Shown: positions 8,649 through 17,305 of the stretch, in pieces | How positions within the stretch are numbered: position 1 is the stretch's first letter | How the letters are laid out: every line of letters starts with the position of its first letter | DNA from: an uncultured beta proteobacterium | GTDB lineage: Bacteria > Pseudomonadota > Gammaproteobacteria > Burkholderiales > Burkholderiaceae_C | Direction of reading: 5' to 3' | DNA: 55,853 nt | Assembly (NCBI GenBank): GCA_903873485.1 | Contig: CAIQOO010000057.1 | Location: 1-55,853, forward strand | Position numbers and translations under genes: made by a program | The notes under the pieces: generated by a model | Seen by the model: only the letters and a program-made list of their open reading frames with translations | Told to the model about the DNA's origin: nothing | The model's database searches: none

Positions 8649-10157
8649 CTACTTGCTGCTCGGAAAGCTGAACACCGCTCCTTCGCGCACTCCGGCTGAC
8701 GGCCAGCGCTGGGTGATGGTCTTGCGCTTGGTGTAAAAGCGCACCGCATCTGGCCCGTAGCCGTGCAAATCGCCAAACAGAGAGCGCTTCCAGCCGCCAA
8801 ACGAGTGGTAGGCCACCGGCACCGGCAGCGGCACATTGACACCCACCATGCCGACCTGGATGTTGTCGGTGAAATAGCGGGCCGCTTCGCCATCACGGGT
8901 AAAGATGCAGGTGCCATTGCCGTACTCGTGCGCGTCGATCAGGTCCATGGCTTCCTGCAGGGTGTTGACCCGCATTACGCCGAGCACCGGGCCAAAAATC
9001 TCTTCACGGTAGGTCACCATGCCAGGCTTGACGTGATCAAACAGGCAGGCGCCCAGGAAGTAGCCGCCGGCATGGCCGGGCACCGTCACGTTGCGGCCAT
9101 CGACCACCAGCGTGGCACCCTCGGCCACACCCTGATCGACATAGCCCTTGACCTTGTCGAAATGCGCTTTGGTCACCAGCGGCCCCATGTCGCAGGCGGC
9201 ATCGGTGCCGGGGCCGACTTTCATTTTGGCAATCTCGACCTTCAGGCCGGCCACCACGGCGTCAGCGGTTGCATCACCGACCGCCACCACCAGCGGAATT
9301 GCCATGCAGCGCTCGCCACAGGAGCCATAAGCCGCACCCATCAGGGCGCTGACGGCATTGGCGATGTCGGCATCGGGCATCACCACCGCGTGGTTTTTGG
9401 CGCCGCCGAGTGCCTGCACCCGCTTGCCGTGGGCGCAGCCGGTGGTGTAGATGTACTCGGCAATCGGGGTCGAGCCGACAAAGCTGATGGCCTTGACGCG
9501 CGGGTCGCACAACAAGGTATCGACCGCTTCCTTGTCGCCATTGACCACATTGAGCACGCCCGGCGGCAGACCGGCCTGCAGCGCCAGTTCGGCCACGCGC
9601 AGGGCGCTGCTCGGGTCGCGCTCGGACGGTTTCAAAATGAAAGTGTTGCCGCAGGCTACCGCCATCGGCCACATCCACAGCGGCACCATCAGCGGAAAGT
9701 TGAACGGGGTGATGCCGGCGGTCACGCCCAGCGGCTGGAATTCGCTCCACGAGTCCATGCCGGGCGCGATGTTTTTGCTGTGTTCGCCCTTGAGCAGTTC
9801 TGTGGCGTAGCTGGCGTATTCGACGTTTTCAATGCCGCGCTGCAGCTCGCCCATCGAGTCGGCCAGCACCTTGCCATGCTCGGCTGTCACTAGCGCGCAG
9901 AGTTCATCGGCATGTTGTTCCAGCAAGATTTTGAGCTGGCTCATGACGCGCGCGCGCTTGAGCGGCGGCGTATTGCGCCAGGCCGGATAGGCAGCTTGCG
10001 CATTGGCAATCGCCGCTTCGACTGTGAGTTGGTTGGCCAGCAGCACGCGTTTTTCGGCCAGGCCGGTGGCCGGGTTGAAGACCTCGGCGCTGCGGCTGCC
10101 GCCTGGTGCGAGCTGGCCACCAATCAGGTGGCCAATGGTTGGAAGTGTGCTTGTCAT
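8649..10157 (-). CDS. mmsA: CoA-acylating (methyl)malonate-semialdehyde dehydrogenase
   Basis: It converts malonate semialdehyde or methylmalonate semialdehyde to acetyl-CoA or propionyl-CoA with NAD+ and loss of CO2. The 502-residue product has the aldehyde-dehydrogenase layout. NFPLMVPLWMWPMAVACGN and LKPSERDPSSALR form the NAD site, FVGSTPIAEYIY and ALGGAKNHAVVMPDAD follow, and the catalytic cysteine lies in GSCGERCMA. The last motif, rather than GQxC, is typical of the MmsA/IolA branch. It follows a PaiB-like gene and an omega-aminotransferase gene on the same strand. Its likely job is the second step of beta-alanine breakdown, like BauC in Pseudomonas. Valine or inositol catabolism would use the same enzyme. 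Confidence 0.92.
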   Translation of the reverse strand: MTSTLPTIGHLIGGQLAPGGSRSAEVFNPATGLAEKRVLLANQLTVEAAIANAQAAYPAWRNTPPLKRARVMSQLKILLEQHADELCALVTAEHGKVLADSMGELQRGIENVEYASYATELLKGEHSKNIAPGMDSWSEFQPLGVTAGITPFNFPLMVPLWMWPMAVACGNTFILKPSERDPSSALRVAELALQAGLPPGVLNVVNGDKEAVDTLLCDPRVKAISFVGSTPIAEYIYTTGCAHGKRVQALGGAKNHAVVMPDADIANAVSALMGAAYGSCGERCMAIPLVVAVGDATADAVVAGLKVEIAKMKVGPGTDAACDMGPLVTKAHFDKVKGYVDQGVAEGATLVVDGRNVTVPGHAGGYFLGACLFDHVKPGMVTYREEIFGPVLGVMRVNTLQEAMDLIDAHEYGNGTCIFTRDGEAARYFTDNIQVGMVGVNVPLPVPVAYHSFGGWKRSLFGDLHGYGPDAVRFYTKRKTITQRWPSAGVREGAVFSFPSSK

Positions 10158-10177
10158 GAAAAACCTCGGGTTTATAT

Positions 10178-10232
10178 AAGAAATAAGGCTCTAGCCCATG
10201 CTGCATAAGCGCGAGCAGCTATCAAAACAGGA
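10178..10232 (-). repeat. Interspersed repeat, copy 2
   Basis: Read on the minus strand it gives TTTTGATAGCTGCTCGCGCT, then TATGCAGCATGGGCTAGAGCC. This matches copy 1 over most of its length. It fills the gap between the paiB-like stop and the mmsA start, so it lies in the leader just ahead of mmsA and may affect its expression. Confidence 0.55.
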
Positions 10233-10273
10233 ATAAATGGGTTAAATAAAGACCGGCTGGCAGCCGCTGCCAT

Positions 10274-10900
10274 TCATGCCATCAGCCTGGCCACTTGCCG
10301 CGCCGCCTCAAACGGCTCCCCCGCCAGCCCTTGCGCCACTGCCTGCCGACTGGCAAGCGGGTGATTTTGGCTGAGTTTGAACTTGGCCGAGAGGCCGGTG
10401 AGGGTGATTTCCAGCCCGACCACCGCGCTCATCATGCGTGCGACATAGTCGGCTGGCGCATCGGCTGGGCGCCAGGGCTGGGCGCGCGCGGCTTCTTGCA
10501 GGTGGGTCAGCGCGTCCAACTGGGCACGCAGCCAAAGGGCATCGCCATCGACCACGCGCAGCAAGCCGCTGGCCTGTACCAGGGTGTAGTTCCAGGTTGG
10601 CACCACCCGGCCATGCTCGGCCTTGCCCGGATACCAGGATGGCGACACATAGGCCTGTGGCCCGCGAAAAACCACCAGCACCCGGCGCTGTGCCGGGTGC
10701 ACCTGCCACAGCGGGTTGGCTCGTGCTACATGGGCCTTGAGGGTGCAGTGCGGCCCCAGTTCGGCATCCAGCACAAACGGCAGCTCGTCGGCCACCGGCC
10801 CGCCATTGGCTTCTGTTACCAGGGTGGCCAGCGGATACTGGCGCATCAGCGCGTGCAACGGTGCCAGGTCGGTCTGGCTGAAATGGGCTGGCAGATACAT
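10274..10900 (-). CDS. PaiB-family FMN-binding protein
   Basis: PaiB-like proteins are split-barrel FMN-binding proteins first described as negative regulators in Bacillus; most are uncharacterised. The 208-residue product begins MYLPAHFSQTDLAPLHALMR. It has the family blocks FRGPQAYVSPSWYPGK and VVPTWNYTLVQASG (flavin-binding region), then GLEITLTGLSAKFKLSQNHP near the end. It sits three bases after the omega-aminotransferase stop and ahead of mmsA on the same strand, so it is probably co-transcribed with beta-alanine catabolism. Whether it regulates or detoxifies cannot be read from the sequence. Confidence 0.85.
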   Translation of the reverse strand: MYLPAHFSQTDLAPLHALMRQYPLATLVTEANGGPVADELPFVLDAELGPHCTLKAHVARANPLWQVHPAQRRVLVVFRGPQAYVSPSWYPGKAEHGRVVPTWNYTLVQASGLLRVVDGDALWLRAQLDALTHLQEAARAQPWRPADAPADYVARMMSAVVGLEITLTGLSAKFKLSQNHPLASRQAVAQGLAGEPFEAARQVARLMA

Positions 10901-10903
10901 GCG

Positions 10904-12253
10904 TCAGGCGATGGCCTCAATGGACTCGCCAAGCGCGTTGACCAGGCTGTCAATCTGCGCTGGCGTGCTGATGAATGGCGGCGCGAGCTGGATAGTGTCG
11001 CCGCCGTAACGCACATAAAAGCCCTTTTGCAGCATCGCCATGGCAATCTCATACGGGCGTTTGGCTGGTTCACCGGGCACCGCATCAATCGTGAAGCCGG
11101 CTGCCAGGCCATAGTTGCGGATGTCGGTGATGTGGGGGATGCCTTTGAGGTCATGCACCGCATTCTCGAAATGCGGCGACAGCGCCTTGACCTTTTCTAC
11201 CATGTTTTCGCGCACCAGAATGTCCAGCGTGGCCAGACCGACGGCGCAGGGCACCGGGTGGGCCGAATAGGTGTAGCCGTGGGCAAATTCGAGCAGGTAC
11301 TCTGGCCCGCCTTGCGCCATGAAAGTGTCGTAGATCTCTTTTTTGGCCAGCACTGCGCCGAGCGGCTGGGCGCCATTGGTGATCTGCTTGGCCAGGTTCA
11401 TGATGTCCGGGGTCACGCCAAACACCTCGGCACCGGTGTAGCCACCCATGCGGCCAAGGCCGGTGATGACTTCGTCAAAAATCAGCAGGATATTGTGGGC
11501 GGTGCAGATCGAGCGCAGGCGCTGCAAATAACCCTTGGGCGGAATGATGACCCCGGCCGAGCCGGACATTGGCTCGACGATCACCGCCGCAATGTTGCTG
11601 GCGTCGTGCAGCGCAATCAGCCGCAGCAGTTCATCGGCCAGTTCAACGCCTTGCTCTGGCATGCCGCGCACAAAGGTGTTGCCGGGCAACTGGGTGTGCG
11701 GCAGGTGGTCGGCGGCAATGCCTTGGCCAAAAGTCTTGCGGTTGGCACCAATGCCGCCGACCGAGATGCCGCCAAAGTTGACCCCGTGGTAACCCTTTTC
11801 GCGGCCAATCAGCAGGCTCTTTTGCCCCATGCCCTTGGCGCGCCAGTAAGCGCGGGCCATCTTCAGCGAGGTATCGGCCGACTCGGAGCCGGAGCCGGTG
11901 AAAAACACATAGTCCAGCCCCTCGGGGGTGAGTTCCTTGAGCTTGTTGGCCAGCGCAAACGACAGCGGGTGACCGTACTGAAAGGCTGGCGAATAGTCCA
12001 GCGTGGCGAGTTGGTGGCGGGCGGCCTCCACAATCTCGGCGCGGCCATGGCCCAGGCCACAGGTCCACAGGCCCGACAGCCCGTCAAAAATTTTGCGGCC
12101 ATCCATATCGGTGTAGTAACAGCCTTCGGCGCTGGCCATCATGCGCGGATTCGCCTTGAAGTTGCGGTTGGCCGTAAAAGGCATCCAGTGGGCATCGAGC
12201 CAGGCGGCATCGGTGCGGGGCTGGGTCAGGACTTTGGTGTCAAGCAGGTTCAT
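10904..12253 (-). CDS. bauA: Beta-alanine (omega-amino acid):pyruvate aminotransferase
   Basis: This class III PLP enzyme moves the amino group of beta-alanine to pyruvate, giving malonate semialdehyde and alanine. The 449-residue product matches the omega-APT family: AHWMPFTANRNFKANPRM at the start, FFTGSGSESADTSLKMAR, GREKGYHGVNFGGISVGGIG, LIFDEVITGLGRMGGYTGAE, and the PLP lysine in LAKQITNGAQPLGAVL. The substrate-site motifs are those of the Pseudomonas enzyme. It starts the operon with a PaiB-like gene and mmsA, whose product would consume the semialdehyde. A LysR gene is divergent 116 bases away, as with BauR. Other omega-amino acids may also be substrates. Confidence 0.92.
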   Translation of the reverse strand: MNLLDTKVLTQPRTDAAWLDAHWMPFTANRNFKANPRMMASAEGCYYTDMDGRKIFDGLSGLWTCGLGHGRAEIVEAARHQLATLDYSPAFQYGHPLSFALANKLKELTPEGLDYVFFTGSGSESADTSLKMARAYWRAKGMGQKSLLIGREKGYHGVNFGGISVGGIGANRKTFGQGIAADHLPHTQLPGNTFVRGMPEQGVELADELLRLIALHDASNIAAVIVEPMSGSAGVIIPPKGYLQRLRSICTAHNILLIFDEVITGLGRMGGYTGAEVFGVTPDIMNLAKQITNGAQPLGAVLAKKEIYDTFMAQGGPEYLLEFAHGYTYSAHPVPCAVGLATLDILVRENMVEKVKALSPHFENAVHDLKGIPHITDIRNYGLAAGFTIDAVPGEPAKRPYEIAMAMLQKGFYVRYGGDTIQLAPPFISTPAQIDSLVNALGESIEAIA

Positions 12254-12369
12254 GGGGTTCTCCGATTTGGCAAGTGGATTCCCGCTTGGGCGGGAATGGC
12301 GAAACGGCGATTGTGCGGTGCTGGCTTACTCTTATGATTGCTTGACTATCACTGCTTGGTTGCAAATCT

Positions 12370-13332
12370 ATGCAAGTAAAAACCCGCGCCGCCCTTGGCC
12401 AGTTGAGCGACATGGACATCCGGCTGCTGCGGGTGTTCAAAAGCGTGGTCGATTGCGGCGGCATGGCGGCCGCCGAACTCGAACTCAACATTGGCACATC
12501 CACCGTCAGCCGCCACATCAAAGACCTGGAAACCCGCCTCGGCCTGACGGTGTGCCGCCGTGGCCGCGCCGGTTTTGCCCTGACCCCCGAGGGCCAGCAG
12601 ATTTATGCCGAGACGCTGCGCCTGCTCAGCAGCGTCGATGCGTTTCGTAGCCGGGTTGATGAAATCCACCAGCGCATGGGCGGCGAACTGCACATTGCGG
12701 TGTTTGACAAAACCGCCAGCAACCCGCAAGCCCATATTGGCGAGGCGATTGCGCGGTTTAGCCAGGCGGCACCCGATGTCAGCCTGCACCTGCATGTAGC
12801 CCCGCTCAACAGCATTGAGCGCGGCGTCATCGACGGCCAGTTTCAGGTCGGCATCGTTCCCGGCCACCGCAGTTCGGACGCGCTGCGCTACGACTTGCTG
12901 TTTGGCGAAACCATGTATTTATATTGCGGCCAGAGCCATTCGCTGTTTGCTGCCGACCCGGCGCAGCAGCCCGGCAACTGGGATGCCTTGCGCGGGCACC
13001 GCTTTGCCGGCCTGGGTTACCACTCGCCGAATATGGAACTGACCCAGCAAGTGCGCCTGACCCGTGCTGCCACCGGTTACGACCAGGAGTCGATTGCCAC
13101 GCTGATTCTGTCGGGCCGGTTTCTGGGTTTTCTGCCCGACCATTACGCCGAGCGCTTTGTGCACTTGGGCCGCATGCGGGCCGTGCAGCCGCAAATGTTC
13201 AGTTACCGCTGCAGTTTCTTTTGCATCCTGCGGGCCTCGCCGCAAAGCGTTCGGGTGACGCGGGCGTTTCAGGCGTGCTTGCTGGCCAGCCATCCGCAGA
13301 TCGCCAGAATTGAGCAAGAAAAAGACCTGTAG
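12370..13332 (+). CDS. LysR-family regulator of the adjacent amino-acid operon
   Basis: The 320-residue product has an N-terminal winged HTH (MDIRLLRVFKSVVDCGGMAA, then ELNIGTSTVSRHIKDLETRL). The recognition-helix text is slightly unusual for LysR, with TSTVSRHI in place of QSAVSRQI. A periplasmic-binding-like effector domain follows from about residue 105. It is divergent from the beta-alanine aminotransferase gene with 116 bases between starts, the standard layout for a LysR activator of a catabolic operon. Beta-alanine or a related amine is the plausible effector, as for BauR. The start could also be the Met 15 codons in (MDIRLL). Confidence 0.88.
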   Translation: MQVKTRAALGQLSDMDIRLLRVFKSVVDCGGMAAAELELNIGTSTVSRHIKDLETRLGLTVCRRGRAGFALTPEGQQIYAETLRLLSSVDAFRSRVDEIHQRMGGELHIAVFDKTASNPQAHIGEAIARFSQAAPDVSLHLHVAPLNSIERGVIDGQFQVGIVPGHRSSDALRYDLLFGETMYLYCGQSHSLFAADPAQQPGNWDALRGHRFAGLGYHSPNMELTQQVRLTRAATGYDQESIATLILSGRFLGFLPDHYAERFVHLGRMRAVQPQMFSYRCSFFCILRASPQSVRVTRAFQACLLASHPQIARIEQEKDL

Positions 13333-13337
13333 TTGAA

Positions 13338-13730
13338 TCAGTGCGTGGTGTGCCGCGCCGCTGCTGGCCGATGGGCGCCCAGCTTGCCATTGGGCAGGCT
13401 GGCCAGGCGGGTGAACATGTCAAGGCAATAGCCATCAATCTTCAGGCACTTGTTGATTTCATCCACCGGCAACGGGCCTGATACCACCACGATGTCGTTG
13501 GCACGCTCCAGCGCACCGCTGGCGCGCAGCCGGCGGCGGGTGTTGTTGGCCCACGAATGGATGCGCAACGGGCTGCCGTGTTCGCGCAGGGCACCGGTGC
13601 TGGCGTCAAAGGCAATCGCCACGGTGTCGGTTTTCAGGCGCAGCCGATGCTCGCCGGTCACCCGGCTGGTCGGGCTGCTCAGGTCGTATAAGTGGTAGTT
13701 GCCCTCTTTGAGCGTGTACTGCAGTGTCAT
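13338..13730 (-). CDS. Hypothetical protein, 130 residues
   Basis: I do not recognise this protein. AGGAG lies six bases ahead of the ATG at 13730, which supports that start over the frame extension to 13745. The product starts MTLQYTLKEGNYHLYDLSSP and is hydrophilic. The first two thirds look like alternating beta strands with many Arg/Thr residues (EHRLRLKTDTVAIAFD, SWANNTRRRLRASGAL), and the tail is Ala/His-rich. No signal peptide or membrane span is seen. It ends five bases from the convergent LysR stop and is divergent from the argP-like gene. Confidence 0.6.
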   Translation of the reverse strand: MTLQYTLKEGNYHLYDLSSPTSRVTGEHRLRLKTDTVAIAFDASTGALREHGSPLRIHSWANNTRRRLRASGALERANDIVVVSGPLPVDEINKCLKIDGYCLDMFTRLASLPNGKLGAHRPAAARHTTH

Positions 13731-13940
13731 GACATCTCCTAACAATGGTTTGATTTTGCAGGATGCAGCGTCCCGCTAAAGCGCAAATAAACGGAAAAAC
13801 AGTGCTTTCAAGCGGTTTTGCGGGAAAACCCGCATGAATTCTTCTGCCGCAGGTGTCGCGTGGGCACCCGGCACCCGGCCCCAGTGTGCCGCTGAAAGTT
13901 AAACTGCTTATATTCCATTAGCCATTCTTATTTTATAGAC

Positions 13941-14870
13941 ATGAGCACTTTTGATCCGGATGCGCTCGAATGCCTCGCCGCCATTGTGGAAGAGGGCGGT
14001 TTTGAGCGCGCGGCACAGCGCTTGTCGATTACCCAGTCGGCGGTGTCGCAGCGGCTACGTTCGCTTGAGGTTCAGGTCGGCACGGTGCTGATTGTGCGCA
14101 GCCGCCCGCTCAAGGCCACCAGCGCCGGGTGCCTGCTGCTCAAACACGCGATGCAAATGCGCCTGCTGCGTGCCGACCTTGACCGCGACCTCAAGCAGAT
14201 GTCGCCAGGTGCAGCCGGCCAGGACGAGCGCATCTCGATTGCCGTCAATGCCGACAGCATTGCCACCTGGGCCTTGCCGGCGCTCAGCCCGCTGGCGCGT
14301 CAGGGCCTGGGGCTGGAAATCATCACCGACGACCAGGACTTCACCTTTGACTGGCTGCGCGAAGGGCGGGTGCTGGGCTGTGTCACCACGCTGCGCTCGG
14401 CCTTGCGCAGTTGCAAGGTCGAGTCGCTCGGGTCGATGCGCTATGTGGCGGTGGCCGAGCCGGGTTTTGCGGCGGTACATTGCCCGAATGGGCTGAACCG
14501 GCACCATTTCAGCGCGCTGCCGTTTGTCGCCTTCAACCGCAAGGACGACCTGCAGGCCGAGTTTGTCGCTGCCGCCTGTGGCCTGCGGCAGGTGGTGCTG
14601 CGGCAGTTGTATGTGCCGAGTTCGCAGGGCCAGGTGCAGGCTGTGCTCGCGGGCTGGGGTGCCAGCGTGCTGCCCGAGTTGCAGGTGCAATCCCATTTGC
14701 GCGCCGGCACGCTGGTTGATCTGATGCCGGGGCAGACGCTGCCGGTGGCGCTGTACTGGCATTGCTGGAAGCTCGATTCGGCGCTGCTGGATGCGCTGAC
14801 GCAGGCGCTGTTGTCAGCAGCGGCACTGGTTTTGTCGCCGACCGAGTCCGACAACAAGACTCGGCAGTAA
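13941..14870 (+). CDS. argP: ArgP (IciA)-type LysR regulator
   Basis: ArgP controls export or synthesis of basic amino acids in response to lysine and arginine. The 309-residue product opens with DALECLAAIVEEGGFERAAQ and LSITQSAVSQRLRSLEVQVG. The strict ITQSAVSQR helix and the following GTVLIVRSRP are those of the ArgP branch. The effector domain keeps the NADSIATWALPAL stretch seen in that group. Usually a LysE/ArgO exporter gene is divergent; here the divergent gene is the 130-residue unknown, so the target may lie elsewhere. The ATG at 13941 follows an AT-rich leader. Confidence 0.8.
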   Translation: MSTFDPDALECLAAIVEEGGFERAAQRLSITQSAVSQRLRSLEVQVGTVLIVRSRPLKATSAGCLLLKHAMQMRLLRADLDRDLKQMSPGAAGQDERISIAVNADSIATWALPALSPLARQGLGLEIITDDQDFTFDWLREGRVLGCVTTLRSALRSCKVESLGSMRYVAVAEPGFAAVHCPNGLNRHHFSALPFVAFNRKDDLQAEFVAAACGLRQVVLRQLYVPSSQGQVQAVLAGWGASVLPELQVQSHLRAGTLVDLMPGQTLPVALYWHCWKLDSALLDALTQALLSAAALVLSPTESDNKTRQ

Positions 14871-14921
14871 TAAAACAGTCAGATCAAACATATTTTTGCC
14901 GACCTCGGCTAAGATGCCCGG

Positions 14922-15533
14922 ATGAAATCTGCTGCCCCCATGTCATTCAAGCAGCGCATGCTGCAGGTGCGCGAAGAAACCATCGTGCACGTGGTCAACC
15001 GGCTGCTGGCGGAAAAAGGCTTTGACGCCATGACCGTTGACGAGGTCGCCGCCCAGGTTGGCATTGCCAAGGCCAGCCTGTACAAACATTTTCCCAGCAA
15101 GGAAGACCTCGCCGCCGCCGCCATGGTGCACGTGATGCAGCAAGCGCAAGACTTCATTCGCGCGCTGCCGGCCGATGCACCGCCACTGGACAACTTGCGC
15201 GCGGTGGTGCGCTGGGTGCTGCAAGTCAAGCTGGCCGGCGACATGCCCAACCTGCCCAGCCAGAATTCAAGCCTGCGCGCAGCGCTGATTGCCAACCGCG
15301 ATTACATGGACGGACTGATGGAACTGAGCGACCGTCTGGGTGGCTGGATCGAGGCAGCACAGGCAGCCGGCGCACTCAACCCCGAGTTGCCGCCGATCGC
15401 GATTTTGTACACCTTTTTTGCCCGGGCCTGCGACCCGGTGGTCGAGTTTCTGCAAATCGGCGGGCTGTTTGAACAGGCGCAAATCGTCGAATTGGTGCTG
15501 ACCACCTGTTTCAATGGTCTAAATGCCCGCTAG
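14922..15533 (+). CDS. TetR/AcrR-family repressor
   Basis: The 203-residue product has a TetR HTH at about residues 20-65 (VNRLLAEKGFDAMTVDEVAA, then VGIAKASLYKHFPSKEDL), followed by an all-helical ligand domain with no recognisable signature. The ATG at 14922 has a second Met six codons later (MSFKQRM) that is equally credible. It lies 51 bases after argP on the same strand but need not be co-transcribed. Its TAG stop falls inside a copy of the interspersed repeat, so the repeat may have reshaped the C-terminus. The regulated gene is unknown. Confidence 0.85.
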   Translation: MKSAAPMSFKQRMLQVREETIVHVVNRLLAEKGFDAMTVDEVAAQVGIAKASLYKHFPSKEDLAAAAMVHVMQQAQDFIRALPADAPPLDNLRAVVRWVLQVKLAGDMPNLPSQNSSLRAALIANRDYMDGLMELSDRLGGWIEAAQAAGALNPELPPIAILYTFFARACDPVVEFLQIGGLFEQAQIVELVLTTCFNGLNAR

Positions 15534-15575
15534 CCCTTGTCCAGCAAGCGCTGGCAGCTATCAATAACATTGCAA
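15527..15575 (-). repeat. Interspersed repeat, copy 3, overlapping a stop codon
   Basis: On the minus strand it reads TTATTGATAGCTGCCAGCGC, then TTGCTGGACAAGGGCTAGCGG. The CTAG near its end supplies the TAG stop of the TetR gene (15531-15533). It lies between the convergent TetR and universal-stress-protein genes. Confidence 0.6.
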
Positions 15576-15586
15576 CTGACAGTCCT

Positions 15587-16006
15587 TCAGCGGACAATCA
15601 GCACCGGGATCTTGCAGGCCGCCAGCACTTCGGTGACGACCGAGCCGACCACCAGATTGAGCAGCGCACCGTGGCCATGCGAGCCCATCACGATCAGGTC
15701 AAATTTGCCTTCGGTGGCGATCTCGCTGATCAACTCGCCGGGTTTGCCGGTTTTCCACAGGCAGGCAGCGCTGATTGAGTGCTGCGCCAGAAACTTGGTC
15801 ACCGGCACCATCACATGCTGCGCTTCGTCCTCGTAATATTTGTTCACCAGTTCGGTGCCAAGGGCAGTGCGTGCCTGGGCTGGCAGCAGCAATTGCGCGG
15901 TGAAGGCGGTGTACTGATGTTGCGGCGAGTACATGTCATGCGCGGCCAGGTAAGCCAGCATTTTCTTGGTGTATGAACTGCCATCGACGGCCAGAAGAAC
16001 TTTCAT
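15587..16006 (-). CDS. Universal stress protein (UspA family)
   Basis: The 139-residue product is a single Usp domain. It opens with KVLLAVDGSSYTKKML, whose VDGS loop is the ATP-binding start. It ends with DLIVMGSHGHGALLNLVVGS, then VPVLIVR-like text. The G-x2-G-x9-G-S ATP motif is intact, so it is probably of the nucleotide-binding kind. I took the ATG at 16006, with AAGGAG about nine bases ahead; an in-frame TTG one codon earlier is less likely. It lies 58 bases downstream of ilvA on the same strand and may be read with it. Its role beyond stress survival cannot be inferred. Confidence 0.9.
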   Translation of the reverse strand: MKVLLAVDGSSYTKKMLAYLAAHDMYSPQHQYTAFTAQLLLPAQARTALGTELVNKYYEDEAQHVMVPVTKFLAQHSISAACLWKTGKPGELISEIATEGKFDLIVMGSHGHGALLNLVVGSVVTEVLAACKIPVLIVR

Positions 16007-16064
16007 CAAAAAAACTCCTTAAATGAATCAGCAGTTTACCCAAGGGGCCTGTTGGCAGCTTGTG

Positions 16065-17285
16065 TCAGGTCAAGTATTTGTCAACTGCTGCCTGATGGGC
16101 GGTCAGCCCGGCGGCTTGCAGGGCGGCCAGCACGTCGCTGATGTGCTGCGGGCCGCGCGTCTGGATGACCAGTTCGATCTCGACATTTTGCGCCGCCAGC
16201 GTGGTAAAGGCGCGCTGGTGATGCACCTCGTTGATGTTGGCCCCGGCTTGCGCCACGGTGGCGGTGATGGCCGCCAGCGAGCCGGGCACATCGCGCGCAC
16301 TGACCCGCAGCCGCGCCAGCCGGCCAGCGCGCACCATGCCGCGCTCAATGATCGCGGCCAGCAGCAGCGGGTCGATATTGCCGCCGCACAGCACCAGGCC
16401 GACCCGCTTGCCCCGAAACCGCGCCGGATACTTCAGCAGCGCTGCCAGACCAGCGGCACCGGCACCTTCGACCAGCGTTTTTTCGACTTCGAGCAGCATC
16501 ACGATGGCTTGCTCAATATCGCCCTCATCGACTAGCAGCAGGTCGCCGACCTGCTGGCGGATGATGTCTTGCGGCAGCTTGCCCGGCGTGCCCACCGCAA
16601 TGCCTTCGGCGATGCTGCTGCTGCCTTGCGGGTGGCGGGTGCCCTTGATGGCATTGACCATCGCCGGAAAACGGCTGGTCTGCACGCCAATGATCTCAAT
16701 GCCGGGCTGCAGTGCCCGGGCCGCAGTGGCCATGCCGGCAATCAGCCCGCCGCCGCCTACCGCCACCACCAGCGTGTCCAGGCCGGGCACGTCGGCGAGC
16801 ATCTCCAGCGCCACCGTGCCCTGTCCGGCCACGATGTCGGGGTCGTCATAGGGGTGGACAAAAACCAGGCCCTGCTGCTGTGCCAGTTGTTCGGCATGGG
16901 TTCGGGCCTCGTCGAGGCTGTTGCCGTGCAACACCACCTCGGCGCCAAAGCTGCGGGTGCGCTCAATCTTGATGCCTGGCGTGAACAAAGGCATGACGAT
17001 CACGGCGCGCACACCGAGCCGCTGCGCGTGGTAGGCCACCCCTTGCGCATGGTTGCCGGCACTCATGGCAATCACCCCGCGCGCACGTTCCTGTGCCGTG
17101 AGTTGCGCCAGCTTGTTGCAGGCACCGCGCTCCTTGAATGATGCGGTGAACTGCAGGTTCTCGAACTTCAGGAATACTTGCGCACCGGTCAAGTCCGACA
17201 GGGTGCGCGAGGCCACACAGGGGGTGTGCAGCAGATGGCCCTGCAGCCGGGCGGCGGCGCGTTGAATATCGGCTAGGTCGAGCAT
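16065..17285 (-). CDS. ilvA: Threonine ammonia-lyase with C-terminal ACT domain
   Basis: It deaminates threonine (and often serine) to 2-oxobutyrate and ammonia with PLP. The 406-residue product has the PLP lysine in FTASFKERGACN, the MSAGNHAQGVAYHA loop, the phosphate-binding AVGGGGLIAGMA and the LCGGNID block. A single ACT domain follows at about residues 330-400 (RLRVSARDVPGSLAAITATV). This is the short form, rather than the ~510-residue IlvA with two ACT-like modules, so allosteric control may differ. The ATG at 17285 has GGAG upstream. The frame stays open to 18338, but that stretch is the shadow of the transporter gene. The EamA transporter lies 20 bases upstream. Confidence 0.92.
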   Translation of the reverse strand: MLDLADIQRAAARLQGHLLHTPCVASRTLSDLTGAQVFLKFENLQFTASFKERGACNKLAQLTAQERARGVIAMSAGNHAQGVAYHAQRLGVRAVIVMPLFTPGIKIERTRSFGAEVVLHGNSLDEARTHAEQLAQQQGLVFVHPYDDPDIVAGQGTVALEMLADVPGLDTLVVAVGGGGLIAGMATAARALQPGIEIIGVQTSRFPAMVNAIKGTRHPQGSSSIAEGIAVGTPGKLPQDIIRQQVGDLLLVDEGDIEQAIVMLLEVEKTLVEGAGAAGLAALLKYPARFRGKRVGLVLCGGNIDPLLLAAIIERGMVRAGRLARLRVSARDVPGSLAAITATVAQAGANINEVHHQRAFTTLAAQNVEIELVIQTRGPQHISDVLAALQAAGLTAHQAAVDKYLT

Positions 17286-17305
17286 GATGGGAACTCCAGT
17301 GTTTG

